From contig NZ_CP130713.1 of assembly GCF_030553055.1 (NCBI RefSeq), forward strand, positions 5,766,001 through 5,830,000: a stretch of 64,000 nt of DNA. The letters run 5' to 3'. The notes under the pieces were generated by a model, which was given only the letters and a program-made list of their open reading frames with translations, did not search any database and was not told the DNA's origin. Origin of the DNA: Streptomyces sp. XD-27. GTDB taxonomy: Bacteria > Actinomycetota > Actinomycetes > Streptomycetales > Streptomycetaceae. Below, in pieces: positions 36,264 through 45,502 of this stretch; position 1 is the stretch's first letter, and each line of letters begins with the position of its first letter. The position numbers and the translations under genes are program-made.

Positions 36264-37850
36264 TCAGCGGCCGCGCCGCACGGTGAAGTGGTCCACCCGC
36301 TCGCCGGATTCGGCGAGCGCGGTGACCCGCAGCGTCGGCCGGCCGCCCGGCTCCGCCTCGACCGCCAGGAACGAGAAGCCGGTGTAGCGCACGCGCGACC
36401 ACTCCACTTCCTCCGGTGCCTTCTTCCGGTCCTTCGTCCAGTGGTAGGTGTCCACGTGGTCGAGGTCCTTCTCGTGCCCCTCGTAACTGTCGGGAACGGG
36501 GAAGGAGTAGAGCCTGGCCCCGGCGCCGCCCGCGGTGACGTAGACCGTGCCGTCGCGCGTGGGGTCGGTGGTCGCGCCGACGGGCACCCGCCGGCCCACG
36601 GCGCCGCGCCGGATGGCGTCGGTCCGCTCGTAGATGTGGTTGTGGCCGTTGATCACCAGATCCACCTGGTGCTTGTCGAACAGCGGCACCCACGCGTCGC
36701 GCACCCCGCCGTCCGACGCGTGCGCGGACGTGGTGGAGAACGCGCAGTGGTGGAAGAAGACGACGATGAAGTCGATGTCGTCGTCGCCGCGCAGCCGCCG
36801 CAGCGTCCGGTCCAGCCAGCGCGTCTGGCGGCCGCCGGTGTGGCCGCGGTTGGCGGGGATCTCGTGGCTGACGTCATTGGCGTCCAGCGCGACGACGCCC
36901 ACGTTGCCGTAACTGAACGCGTACACGCCGGGCGCCTTGCGCGGGTCGGGGCCGGACTCCGGCAGCGACCAGCGGGCGAGTTGGCCGCCGTAGCCGTCGG
37001 GCGAGTACCACGCCTCCATGTCGTGGTTGCCGGTCGTCACCATCCACGGCACCCGCGAGGCCACCGACTCGGTCTGGGCGAGGAACTGGTCCCACACCCG
37101 GGCGTCGTAGGTGTCGTCATCGCTGCCCTGCCCGGAGGAGTCGGCGTAGCAGATGTCTCCGGCGTGCAGGTGGAACGACGGGTTCTGACCCAGGATCACC
37201 TGGTCGTTGGCGAGCGCGTCATAGCTGACGCCCTGGTCGCCGAAGGCGGTGAAGACGAACTTCTCCGCCTTCGCCGGCGCGGTGCGGAACGTGCCCAGGG
37301 CGCCGAAGCGGCGCGGGTCGGCCGGGTCGAAGCCGTCGTGGCCGACGCCGTAGTAGTAGGTGGTGCCCGGCCGCAGCCCGTCCAGCGCGGCGTGCAGATA
37401 GAACTGGTCGACGCTCGGCAGCCTGTCGCTCAGCGGCGGGGTGCGCAGCGGGCGCACCTCCGCCTCGATCTTGCGGCTCAGCTCCCACGGCCGCAGTCCG
37501 ACCCGGACGTACGGCCTGCGCACCGCGAGGGGCACCTGCCAGGAGACGCGCATCTGCGTCCGCGGATCGGCGCCGAACGCCAGGTGGCGGCCGAACGGCG
37601 CCACCAGCGAGCCGTCCACGCGGGTCGCCGCCGACGACGGCACCAGGGTGGGTGCCGGGGACGCCGACCGCGACGGGCCGCCGCACGCGGCGCCGCTCAG
37701 CAGCCCCGCGCCCACCACGCCGCCCGCCCCCGCCGCACCGGTCCGCAGCAGCCGTCTGCGGGAGAACCGCTCGCGCAGATACGCGTGCTGCTCGGCCATC
37801 GACATACGGCTGGCGAGGTGGTCGGGGATGCCGGTCCGTGGTGTGTCCAT
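36264..37850 (-). CDS. Secreted purple acid phosphatase-like metallophosphoesterase
   Basis: A 528-residue exported metallophosphoesterase. A long N-region leads to a Tat motif SRRRLLRTGAAGAGG and a Cys that may be lipidated (LLSGAAC). A fibronectin-like domain (TQMRVSWQVPLAVRRPYVRV) precedes the calcineurin-type core: FTAFGDQG, LHAGDICYAD, TTGNHDMEAWY, FFHHCAF and VINGHNHIYER give the metal ligands. This is the domain order of purple acid phosphatases. It releases phosphate from esters outside the cell. It is convergent with the small gene before it and divergent from leuB. Confidence 0.92.
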   Translation of the reverse strand: MDTPRTGIPDHLASRMSMAEQHAYLRERFSRRRLLRTGAAGAGGVVGAGLLSGAACGGPSRSASPAPTLVPSSAATRVDGSLVAPFGRHLAFGADPRTQMRVSWQVPLAVRRPYVRVGLRPWELSRKIEAEVRPLRTPPLSDRLPSVDQFYLHAALDGLRPGTTYYYGVGHDGFDPADPRRFGALGTFRTAPAKAEKFVFTAFGDQGVSYDALANDQVILGQNPSFHLHAGDICYADSSGQGSDDDTYDARVWDQFLAQTESVASRVPWMVTTGNHDMEAWYSPDGYGGQLARWSLPESGPDPRKAPGVYAFSYGNVGVVALDANDVSHEIPANRGHTGGRQTRWLDRTLRRLRGDDDIDFIVVFFHHCAFSTTSAHASDGGVRDAWVPLFDKHQVDLVINGHNHIYERTDAIRRGAVGRRVPVGATTDPTRDGTVYVTAGGAGARLYSFPVPDSYEGHEKDLDHVDTYHWTKDRKKAPEEVEWSRVRYTGFSFLAVEAEPGGRPTLRVTALAESGERVDHFTVRRGR

Positions 37851-37980
37851 GGATCGTGACGGTGCCAGGCAGCGGCGACATCACGCGGTATTCCGGGTGA
37901 ACGCGGCGCGTACGGCGCCCCATGAGTCCGAATGGCGGACGTCGCGTGTCATGCAATGGGACGCGGAGTAGGGTCCCGGT

Positions 37981-39024
37981 ATGTCTCGCAGCATTCGCCT
38001 CGCAGTGATCCCCGGTGACGGTATCGGCCAGGAAGTCGTGGCCCAGGGCCTGAAGGTGCTCTCCGCCGTCCTTCCTCAGGACGTGAAGCTGGAGACCCGG
38101 GAGTACGATCTCGGCGCCAAGCGCTGGCACGCCACGGGGGAGACCCTGCCGGACGCGGAGTTGGAGTCGCTCAAGCGGCACGACGCCATCCTGCTGGGCG
38201 CCATCGGCGACCCGTCGGTGCCCTCCGGCGTCCTGGAGCGCGGGCTGCTGCTCAAACTGCGCTTCGCCTTCGACCACTACGTCAACCTGCGTCCCTCGAA
38301 GCTGTTCCCCAACACGGCCACCCCGCTGGCCGGGCGCCCCGACATCGACTTCGTCGTGGTCCGCGAGGGCACCGAGGGCCCGTACACCGGCAACGGCGGG
38401 TCCTTGCGCACCGGCACCCCCGCCGAGGTCGCCACCGAGGTCAGCGTCAACACCGCCTACGGCGTGGAGCGCGTGGTGCGCGACGCCTACGCGCGGGCCC
38501 AGGCCCGCCCGCGCAAGAAGCTCACGCTGGTCCACAAGAACAACGTCCTGGTCTACGCCGGCCACATGTGGAAGAAGATCTTCGACAAGGTCGGCGAGGA
38601 GTACCCCGACGTCACCACCGACTACCTGCACGTGGACGCGGCGACGATCTTCTTCGTCACCCAGCCCGAGCGGTTCGACGTCATCGTCACCGACAACCTC
38701 TTCGGCGACATCCTCACCGACCTGGCCGCCGCCGTGACCGGCGGCATCGGGCTCGCCGCGAGCGGCAACATCAACCCCACCGGCGCCTTCCCGTCGATGT
38801 TCGAGCCGGTCCACGGCTCCGCGCCGGACATCGCGGGCACCGGCAAGGCCGACCCCACCGCGACGGTCCTGTCGGTGGCCCTGCTGCTGCGGCACCTCGG
38901 GTACGAGGGCGAGGCGGCCCGGGTCGAGGCGGCCGTCGCGGCCGACCTCGCCGAGCGCGACCCGGCGGCGCGGCGCACCACCGACCAGATCGGCGACGCG
39001 CTCGCCACGGCCGTCACGAACTGA
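37981..39024 (+). CDS. leuB: 3-isopropylmalate dehydrogenase
   Basis: A 347-residue NAD-dependent decarboxylating dehydrogenase of leucine synthesis. The N-terminal [20 protein letters not shown], the substrate segment [20 protein letters not shown], the catalytic Tyr in [13 protein letters not shown] and the metal-binding [18 protein letters not shown] are all present. The C-terminal NAD loop [20 protein letters not shown] is intact. It stands alone 203 bp before ilvE. Confidence 0.96.
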   Translation: MSRSIRLAVIPGDGIGQEVVAQGLKVLSAVLPQDVKLETREYDLGAKRWHATGETLPDAELESLKRHDAILLGAIGDPSVPSGVLERGLLLKLRFAFDHYVNLRPSKLFPNTATPLAGRPDIDFVVVREGTEGPYTGNGGSLRTGTPAEVATEVSVNTAYGVERVVRDAYARAQARPRKKLTLVHKNNVLVYAGHMWKKIFDKVGEEYPDVTTDYLHVDAATIFFVTQPERFDVIVTDNLFGDILTDLAAAVTGGIGLAASGNINPTGAFPSMFEPVHGSAPDIAGTGKADPTATVLSVALLLRHLGYEGEAARVEAAVAADLAERDPAARRTTDQIGDALATAVTN

Positions 39025-39153
39025 ATTCCGAGGCTGGGTTACCGCGCGGTTGGGTGCGACCATCGACCCATACCGCGCGGTGCCGTTCCCATGCCGCTGC
39101 CACGCGGGCGATAATCGAACGTGGAGCCGCGCCACGAGGCTGGGGGGAAACTC

Positions 39154-39181
39154 GGACGTCCTAGTAACTCGCGGGACGTCC
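39154..39181. promoter_or_regulatory. Paired GGACGTCC palindromes upstream of ilvE
   Basis: GGACGTCC occurs at 39154-39161 and 39174-39181, 20 bp apart, that is about two helix turns on the same face. The first overlaps GTCCTAGTAACT (39158-39169), which is shared with 35932-35943. The pair lies 47 bp before the ilvE start and could be an operator for a dimeric regulator. Confidence 0.45.
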
Positions 39182-39227
39182 AGGCGAGCGCGGTCCGCCA
39201 CGACAAAAGGTGAAGGACACGTAACAC

Positions 39228-40322
39228 ATGACGACGACCACGATCGCGCTCAAGCCCTCCTCGCATCCGCTGTCCGACGCGGAGCGGGAGCAGATCCTGG
39301 CGAACCCCGGCTTCGGCCGGCACTTCACCGACCACATGGTCACGATCCGGTGGACGGAGGGCTTGGGATGGCACGACGCCCAGCTCGTGCCGTACGCGCC
39401 GCTGTCGATCGACCCGGCCAACATGACCCTGCACTACGCGCAGACCATCTTCGAGGGGCTCAAGGCCTACCGCCAGCCGGACGGCGGCGTCGCGACCTTC
39501 CGCCCCGAGGAGAACGCCAAGCGCTTCCAGGACTCCGCCCGTCGGCTGGCCATGCCCGAACTACCCGTGAAGACCTTCGTTGCGGCGTGCGACGCGCTCG
39601 TCACCCAGGACAAGGCGTGGGTGCCGGGCCACGGTGAGCAGTCGCTGTACCTGCGGCCGTTCATGTTCGCCACCGAGGTCGGGCTCGGCGTCCGGCCGTC
39701 GAACGAGTACCTGTTCGTCGTCATCGCCTCGCCCGCCGGGGCGTACTTCCCCGGCGGCGTCAAGCCGGTCTCGGTCTGGCTCTCCGAGGAGTACGTGCGC
39801 GCCGCCCCCGGCGGCACCGGCGCGGCCAAGGCCGGCGGCAACTACGCCGCCTCGCTCGTGGCCCAGGCGCAGGCCGCCGACCAGGGCTGCGACCAGGTGG
39901 TCTGGCTGGACGCGATCGAGCGCCGCTGGATCGAGGAGATGGGCGGCATGAACCTGTACTTCGTGTACGGGAACCGCATCGTGACGCCCGAGCTCACCGG
40001 TTCGCTGCTGCCGGGCATCACCCGCGCCTCGCTGCTGCGGATCGCGGCGGACCTGGGCTACGAGGTCTCCGAGGGCCGGATCTCGGTCGACGACTGGCGC
40101 GATGGCAACGCCGACGGTTCGCTGACGGAGGTGTTCGCCTGCGGTACGGCCGCGGTGATCACGCCGGTCGGCTCGGTGAAGTCCGCCCGCGGCGACTGGA
40201 CGGTCGCGGACGGGCAGCCGGGCGAGGTGACGATGAAGCTGCGCAAGGCGCTGCTGGACATCCAGACGGGCGCGGCGCCGGACATGCACGGCTGGATGCA
40301 TCGCCTCGGCGCTGCAGGCTGA
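39228..40322 (+). CDS. ilvE: Branched-chain amino acid aminotransferase
   Basis: A 364-residue fold-type IV PLP enzyme that transfers the amino group between glutamate and the branched-chain 2-oxo acids. The PLP Lys lies in [16 protein letters not shown], followed by [20 protein letters not shown]; the N-terminal [18 protein letters not shown] is typical. Length fits the type I actinobacterial enzyme. AAGGTGAAGGA precedes the ATG. Paired GGACGTCC motifs lie upstream, and a strong terminator follows. Confidence 0.96.
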   Translation: MTTTTIALKPSSHPLSDAEREQILANPGFGRHFTDHMVTIRWTEGLGWHDAQLVPYAPLSIDPANMTLHYAQTIFEGLKAYRQPDGGVATFRPEENAKRFQDSARRLAMPELPVKTFVAACDALVTQDKAWVPGHGEQSLYLRPFMFATEVGLGVRPSNEYLFVVIASPAGAYFPGGVKPVSVWLSEEYVRAAPGGTGAAKAGGNYAASLVAQAQAADQGCDQVVWLDAIERRWIEEMGGMNLYFVYGNRIVTPELTGSLLPGITRASLLRIAADLGYEVSEGRISVDDWRDGNADGSLTEVFACGTAAVITPVGSVKSARGDWTVADGQPGEVTMKLRKALLDIQTGAAPDMHGWMHRLGAAG

Positions 40323-40359
40323 TCGACGCTGACGCTGCCGGCCGATCGCCGTTGACCAG

Positions 40360-40395
40360 GGTTGAGGCCCGCCCCCGTCCGGGCGGGCCTCAACC
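40360..40395. terminator. Bidirectional terminator between ilvE and the NCS1 gene
   Basis: GGTTGAGGCCCGCCC (40360-40374) pairs perfectly with GGGCGGGCCTCAACC (40381-40395) around CCGTCC. It lies between two convergent genes and can serve both. Confidence 0.75.
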
Positions 40396-40398
40396 GTC

Positions 40399-41829
40399 TC
40401 AGGAGACCTCGGCCGAGGCCATGGCCCGTACGGGGGGCGCCGGGCGGGGGTCGCGGGCCGTCAGCGTGAGGTAGACCGCGGCGGTGACCGCCGCCGACAG
40501 CAGGAAGCTGACGTCGATGCCACCGGTGTTGTCCAGCAGCGGGCCGCTGTAGAGCGGGGTGGCCACCGCCGCCAGGCCCACCGCCGCGCCGAGCGCCCAG
40601 GCCGCCGTCGCGCGCACGTGCCAGCCCGCCGTGTACCAGTAAGCCCCGCCGCGCGCCCGCCGGTTGTACACCTGGAGCGCCTCCGCGTCGTACGCGCCGC
40701 CGCAGCGGACGTAGCCGATCACCGTGATGACAGCCCAGGGCGTCCCGACGGCGGTCAGGACCAGGACGAACGACGTCATCGCGTCCTGCGCGTCCCACGC
40801 GAAGTGGCCGGCGAAGACCAGGACGGTGGAGACCGCGGAGACCACATACGTGGCCTGGGCGCGGGTGGCGCGGGGCACGATGGCGTCCAGGTCCAGTCCC
40901 ATGCTGTAGAGCATCAGGCCGGCGTTGCCGATCGAGCCGGCCGATGCGGCCAGCAGCAGCGGCGGCAGGTACCAGGCCGGGGAGCCGGCCACCAGGGGAC
41001 CCGCGTAGTCCGCGCCCGCGCCCACCGCCAGCGCCGTGAACGTACCGAAGAGCTGCGGCACCAGCAGGCCGATCACCAGGCCCAGCGAGGCGCCCCAGAA
41101 GACCTTGCGCGAGCTGTGCCGGCGGGGCGAGATGTAGCGGGTGTAGTCGCCCAGCAGCGTGATGAAGGCGATCGGCCCGCTCAGCCCGGCGGAGACGGCG
41201 GCCAGCAGCCAGGTCTGCCAGAAGCCGCCGAGCAGGTAGGTGCTCCCGGCCGGGGCGGCGGTGGTGAACTCGCCCGCGTACGCGACCAGTCCGACGGCCA
41301 GCAGCAGCGTCATGCCGAGGGCCAGCAGGCGGCTGAGCCGCAGCAGTACGCGGTAGCCGTAGACCGCGCCCACCACGGTGCACCCGGCGAGCAGCGCGTA
41401 GACGGCCGCGTAGGTGAGGCCGCTGTCCGGCATCCCGACCATCCGGGTCAGGCAGCCCACCATGGCGTCGCCGCCGACCCACAGCGTCAGGGCCGTGTAG
41501 CCGAGCGACAGCAGCAGGCCGATCACCGAGCCGACGAGGCGGCCGCGGACGCCGAAGTGGGCGCCGCTGGAGGTGGACAGGTTGGTCCCGGTGCGCAGGG
41601 AGACCAGGGCGAGCGGTGCCGTGAGCAGGGTGCCGACGAGCGTGCCCGCGACGAGTGACGTCACCGAGGGCCAGAAGCCGAGTCCGAAGGAGACCGGCAG
41701 CCAGCCGAAGATGACGACCCCCAGCGCGAGGTTGGAGCCGAGCAGGATGCTGACGAGGTCGCGCGGTGAGCTGGTGCGCTCCTCGTCGGGGATGGTGTCG
41801 ACTCCGCGTTGTTCTCTCGCTATCGCCAT
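40399..41829 (-). CDS. NCS1 family permease (purine/cytosine permease-like)
   Basis: A 476-residue membrane protein with twelve hydrophobic helices of the nucleobase:cation symporter-1 family. The first helix contains LVSILLGSNLALGVVIFGWL, and the family loop FITLLGDYTRYISP follows in the middle. ATG 41829 has GGGAGAT upstream; a longer frame adds 40 unlikely residues. Relatives import cytosine, purines, hydantoins or thiamine-like rings. It is divergent from the urease-like operon, and an imperfect copy of that operon's palindrome lies before it, so it probably imports that pathway's substrate. Confidence 0.88.
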   Translation of the reverse strand: MAIAREQRGVDTIPDEERTSSPRDLVSILLGSNLALGVVIFGWLPVSFGLGFWPSVTSLVAGTLVGTLLTAPLALVSLRTGTNLSTSSGAHFGVRGRLVGSVIGLLLSLGYTALTLWVGGDAMVGCLTRMVGMPDSGLTYAAVYALLAGCTVVGAVYGYRVLLRLSRLLALGMTLLLAVGLVAYAGEFTTAAPAGSTYLLGGFWQTWLLAAVSAGLSGPIAFITLLGDYTRYISPRRHSSRKVFWGASLGLVIGLLVPQLFGTFTALAVGAGADYAGPLVAGSPAWYLPPLLLAASAGSIGNAGLMLYSMGLDLDAIVPRATRAQATYVVSAVSTVLVFAGHFAWDAQDAMTSFVLVLTAVGTPWAVITVIGYVRCGGAYDAEALQVYNRRARGGAYWYTAGWHVRATAAWALGAAVGLAAVATPLYSGPLLDNTGGIDVSFLLSAAVTAAVYLTLTARDPRPAPPVRAMASAEVS

Positions 41830-41874
41830 GGCGATCTCCCTGGGGACGTAGGGCGGGGGCCGGGGACGGCGGCT

Positions 41875-41893
41875 TTTAGAGTGGCGTTCAATG
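41875..41893. promoter_or_regulatory. Second, imperfect copy of the TTTAGAG operator
   Basis: TTTAGAGTGGCGTTCAATG aligns with the perfect palindrome at 41964; the left arm TTTAGAG is conserved and the right arm has decayed. It stands 46 bp before the NCS1 start and would allow the same TetR protein to control both directions. Confidence 0.5.
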
Positions 41894-41963
41894 TGAACCA
41901 GCTGGGGCCGCCCGTCAACCCCTTCTCGCTGGTTGAACCCCCTTCTCATGGCTCGACTCCTCG

Positions 41964-41982
41964 TTTAGAGTGACGCTCTAAA
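41964..41982. promoter_or_regulatory. Palindromic operator of the urease-like operon
   Basis: TTTAGAGTGACGCTCTAAA has perfect 7-base arms around TGACG. It lies directly upstream of the ribosome-binding site of ureAB (GAGGAGG at 41985-41991), where a bound repressor would block the promoter. The TetR protein encoded at the end of the operon (45503) is the obvious candidate. Confidence 0.65.
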
Positions 41983-41999
41983 TCGAGGAGGTGTACGGA

Positions 42000-42698
42000 G
42001 TGCGGCTGACCCCTACGGAGCGCGACCGGCTGCTGCTGTTCGGCGCCGCGGAGCTGGCGCGGGCGCGCCGGGCGCGGGGCCTGCGGCTCAATGTGCCGGA
42101 GGCGACGGCCCTCATCGCCGACACGGTCTGCGAGGCCGCCCGCGACGGCCGGCGGCTGGCCGAGGCGATCGACGCGGCCCGCAAGGTGCTGGGCCCCGAC
42201 GACGTGCTCCCGGGCGTGGCGGACGTGGTCACCGAGGTGATGGTGGAGGCGGTCTTCGACGACGGCTCCCGGCTCGCGGTGGTCTCCGACCCGATATCCG
42301 CCGGTTCGCTGGGGGACCGGGCCCCGGGCGCGGTCCTACCGGGCCCGGCGGACCCCGAGCCCGAGCCAGCCGTGCGGCTGACCGTCACCAACACCGCGAC
42401 CGTGCCGGTCAGCGTCACCTCGCACTTCCACTTCTTCGAGGCCAACCCGCGGCTGGACTTCGACCGTTCGGCGGCGTACGGGATGCGGCTGTGCGTGCCC
42501 GCCGGGTCCTCCCGGCGCTTCGACCCGGGCGCCGCCGTCGAGGTCGGCCTGGTCCCCATCGGCGGCGCCCGGATCGCCATCGGCTTCGCCGGACTGGTGG
42601 ACGGCCCGCTGGACGCGCCCGGGGCCCGCGAGGAGGCTCTGCGCACCGCCGCCGCCTGCGGCTATCTCGGTGCCGAGGTGAAGGAGGAGAACCCATGA
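42000..42698 (+). CDS. Urease gamma/beta fusion subunit
   Basis: A 232-residue protein joining the urease gamma subunit (residues 1-100, MRLTPTERDRLLLFGAAELAR, RGLRLNVPEATALIAD, GRRLAEAI) to the beta subunit (from about 120; VTVTNTA-like strand LTVTNTATVPVSVTSHFHFF, then EANPRLDFDR). Beta and gamma domains are scaffolds for the nickel-bearing alpha subunit. GTG 42000 is preferred to GTG 41991 because GAGGAGG (41985-41991) is then 8 bases away. It overlaps ureC by ATGA. No urease accessory genes are present nearby, which is unusual for an active urease. Confidence 0.9.
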   Translation: MRLTPTERDRLLLFGAAELARARRARGLRLNVPEATALIADTVCEAARDGRRLAEAIDAARKVLGPDDVLPGVADVVTEVMVEAVFDDGSRLAVVSDPISAGSLGDRAPGAVLPGPADPEPEPAVRLTVTNTATVPVSVTSHFHFFEANPRLDFDRSAAYGMRLCVPAGSSRRFDPGAAVEVGLVPIGGARIAIGFAGLVDGPLDAPGAREEALRTAAACGYLGAEVKEENP

Positions 42699-44386
42699 CC
42701 GCCATCGATCCCCGCGACTACGCGGCCGTCCACGGCCCCCGCGCCGGCGACCGCGTCGTCCTCGGCGACACCGGCCTGGTCGTCCGCGTCGAGTCCGACT
42801 CGCAGAAGCCCGGCGACGAGTTCCTCGCGGGCTTCGGCAAGACCGCCCGCGACGGCATGCACCTCAAGGCCGCCGCCGTCCGCGACACCTGCGACGTGGT
42901 CATCAGCAACGTGCTGGTCATCGACGCGCTGCTGGGCATCCGCAAGGTGTCCGTCGGCATCCGCGACGGCCGCATCCACGCCATCGGCCGCGCGGGCAAT
43001 CCCGACACGCTCGACGGCGTGGACGTGGTCGTCGGCACCGGCACCGCCATCGTCTCCGGCGAGGGCCTGATCGCCACGGCGGGCGCCGTCGACACCCATG
43101 TCCACCTGCTGTCGCCGCGCGTGATGGAGGCGTCCCTCGCCTCCGGCGTGACCACGATCATCGGGCAGGAGTTCGGCCCGGTGTGGGGCGTGGGCGTCAA
43201 CTCGCCCTGGGCGCTGCGCCATGCCTTCAACGCCTTCGACGCCTGGCCGGTCAACATCGGCTTCCTGGGCCGCGGCTCCTCCTCCGACCCGGCCCCGCTG
43301 GTCGAGGCCCTCGCCGAGGGCGGTGCCTGCGGCTTCAAGGTGCACGAGGACATGGGCGCGCACCGCCGCGCGCTGGACACCGCGCTGCGCGTCGCCGAGG
43401 ACCACGACGTCCAGGTCGCCCTGCACAGCGACGGCCTCAACGAGTGCCTCGCGGTCGAGGACACCCTCGCCGCCCTCGAAGGCCGCACCATCCACGCGTT
43501 CCACATCGAGGGCTGCGGCGGCGGACACGTACCGAACGTGCTGAAGATGGCGGGCGTGCCGAACGTCATCGGCTCTTCCACCAACCCCACGCTGCCGTTC
43601 GGCCGGGACGCGGTCGCCGAGCACTACGGCATGATCGTCTCCGTACACGACCTCAAGACCGACCTGCCGGGCGACGCGGCCATGGCCCGGGACCGCATCC
43701 GCGCCGGGACCATGGGAGCCGAGGACGTCCTGCACGACCTCGGCGCGATCGGCATCACCTCCTCCGACGCCCAGGGCATGGGACGCGCGGGCGAGACCGT
43801 GCGCCGCACCTTCGCCATGGCCGGGAAGATGAAGGCCGAACGCGGCCCCATGGTCGACGACGGGGCGTACGACGACAACGCGCGCGTACTGCGCTACATG
43901 GCCAAGCTGACCATCAACCCGGCGCTGGCCCACGGCCTCGCGCACGAGGTCGGATCGATCTCCGTGGGCAAGCTGGCCGACATCGTGCTGTGGCGCCCGG
44001 AGTTCTTCGGCGCCAAGCCGCAGCTCGTGCTGAAGGCCGGCTTCCCGGCGTACGGCGTGACCGGCGACCCCAACGCGGCCACGGACACCTGCGAACCCCT
44101 GGTCCTCGGCCCGCAGTTCGGCGCGTACGGCGCCACCCCCGCCGACATCTCGGTCGCCTTCACCGCCCAGGCCGCCGTCGACCGGGAGCACGACACGATG
44201 CCCACGCGGCGGCGCCGGGTCGCCGTGCGCGGCACCCGCGGCATCGGCCCGGCCGACCTCGTCCGCAACGCCCGCCTGGGCGACGTCCAGGTGGACGACC
44301 GCAGCGGCCTGGTCACCCTCGACGGCGACCCGCTGCGCTCCGACCCGGCCGACCAGGTCTCCCTCTCCCGCCTGTACTTCCTCTGA
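42695..44386 (+). CDS. Urease alpha-subunit-like amidohydrolase (divergent)
   Basis: A 563-residue homologue of UreC. The nickel ligands are kept: His135 and His137 (DTHVH), the carbamylated Lys215 (FKVHED), His244 (LHSD), His270 (FHIEG) and Asp358 (SSDAQ). The active-site flap departs from ureases: where they have MVCHHLD this protein has VSVHDLK, so the flap Cys is Val317, and His318 remains. The loop GGGTGPA near the metal site reads GQEFGPV and the next segment is shorter. With no ureDEFG present, nickel loading would depend on genes elsewhere. It may hydrolyse urea or, equally, a substituted urea. Confidence 0.85.
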   Translation: MTAIDPRDYAAVHGPRAGDRVVLGDTGLVVRVESDSQKPGDEFLAGFGKTARDGMHLKAAAVRDTCDVVISNVLVIDALLGIRKVSVGIRDGRIHAIGRAGNPDTLDGVDVVVGTGTAIVSGEGLIATAGAVDTHVHLLSPRVMEASLASGVTTIIGQEFGPVWGVGVNSPWALRHAFNAFDAWPVNIGFLGRGSSSDPAPLVEALAEGGACGFKVHEDMGAHRRALDTALRVAEDHDVQVALHSDGLNECLAVEDTLAALEGRTIHAFHIEGCGGGHVPNVLKMAGVPNVIGSSTNPTLPFGRDAVAEHYGMIVSVHDLKTDLPGDAAMARDRIRAGTMGAEDVLHDLGAIGITSSDAQGMGRAGETVRRTFAMAGKMKAERGPMVDDGAYDDNARVLRYMAKLTINPALAHGLAHEVGSISVGKLADIVLWRPEFFGAKPQLVLKAGFPAYGVTGDPNAATDTCEPLVLGPQFGAYGATPADISVAFTAQAAVDREHDTMPTRRRRVAVRGTRGIGPADLVRNARLGDVQVDDRSGLVTLDGDPLRSDPADQVSLSRLYFL

Positions 44387-44419
44387 CGCCTGCCCCGTTC
44401 GCACTCCCCAAGGACCCCC

Positions 44420-45463
44420 ATGACCAGCACCCCGGCCGCCGACGGATTCCGCATGCCCGCCGAGTGGGCGCCGCACGACCGCACCTGGATGGCCTGGCCC
44501 GGCCCCAACTTCACCTTCGGGGAGGAGGGCGGCGAGGTGCTGGCGCGGGCCCGCCACGCCTGGTCGGCCGTCGCGCGCGCGGTGCGCCGCTTCGAGCCGG
44601 TGTCCGTCGTCGCGGGCCCCGGCCAGGGCCGCATGGCCCGCAGGTACCTCGGCCCCGGCATCGACGTCTTCGAGGCACCGCTGAACGACGCCTGGATGCG
44701 GGACATCGGCCCGACCTTCCTCACCTCCGACGACGGCCGGCTCGCCGCGGCCGACTGGGTGTTCAACGGCTGGGGCGCACAGGACTGGGCCGTATGGGAC
44801 CGGGACCGGGAGATCGGCGCGTTCGTCGCCCGCAAGGCCGGTGCCCGGGCCTACGCCTCCGAGTTGGTCAACGAGGGCGGCGGGATCCATGTGGACGGCG
44901 AGGGTACGGTGCTGCTCACCGAGACCGTCCAGCTCGACCCGGGCCGCAACCCCGGCTGGAGCCACGAGCGGGTCGAGGCCGAACTCCACGCCCACCTCGG
45001 CACCGAGAAGGCCATCTGGCTGCCGCGCGGACTGACCCGCGACTACGACCGGTTCGGCACCCGCGGGCACGTGGACATCGTCGCCGCCTTCGCCGCGCCC
45101 GGCGTGGTCGTCGCGCACACCCAGCCCGACCCGCTCCACCCCGACCACGAGGTGTGCCAGGAGATCGTCAAGCTGCTCCGGCACTCCACCGACGCGCGCG
45201 GCCGCGCGCTGGAGGTCGTGGAGCTGCCCGCCCCGACGATCACAGAGGCGGACGGCGAGCCGGTGGACTACTCGTACGTCAACCACTACCTCTGCAACGG
45301 CGGCGTGGTGCTGTGCGCCTTCGGCGACCCGCGGGACGAGCACGCGGCCGGGATCTTCCGGCGCCTCTTCCCCGACCGGACGGTGACCCTGGTCGACGCC
45401 CGCGAGATCTTCGCCAGCGGCGGCGGCATACACTGCATCACCCAGCAGCAGCCGCGCGTATGA
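44420..45463 (+). CDS. Agmatine deiminase family protein
   Basis: A 347-residue guanidine-modifying hydrolase. The signature segments are PEEWAPHDRTWM-like PAEWAPHDRTWMAWP, NDAWMRDIGPTF, NEGGGIHVDGEG, and the nucleophile Cys339 in SGGGIHCITQQ, with His in GHVDIVAAF. The family turns agmatine into N-carbamoylputrescine and ammonia. It lies 33 bp after ureC in the same operon. The next enzyme of the usual agmatine route, the nitrilase-type N-carbamoylputrescine amidase, is not present here. Confidence 0.92.
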   Translation: MTSTPAADGFRMPAEWAPHDRTWMAWPGPNFTFGEEGGEVLARARHAWSAVARAVRRFEPVSVVAGPGQGRMARRYLGPGIDVFEAPLNDAWMRDIGPTFLTSDDGRLAAADWVFNGWGAQDWAVWDRDREIGAFVARKAGARAYASELVNEGGGIHVDGEGTVLLTETVQLDPGRNPGWSHERVEAELHAHLGTEKAIWLPRGLTRDYDRFGTRGHVDIVAAFAAPGVVVAHTQPDPLHPDHEVCQEIVKLLRHSTDARGRALEVVELPAPTITEADGEPVDYSYVNHYLCNGGVVLCAFGDPRDEHAAGIFRRLFPDRTVTLVDAREIFASGGGIHCITQQQPRV

Positions 45464-45502
45464 CCAGGTGACGGCACGCGACCAGGTGACGAAGGGGGAG
45501 CG

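Noticed and set aside
39090..39113. A leader peptide (MPLPRGR) before ilvE
   Set aside because: It contains only one Leu codon, has no ribosome-binding site, and no terminator hairpin follows.
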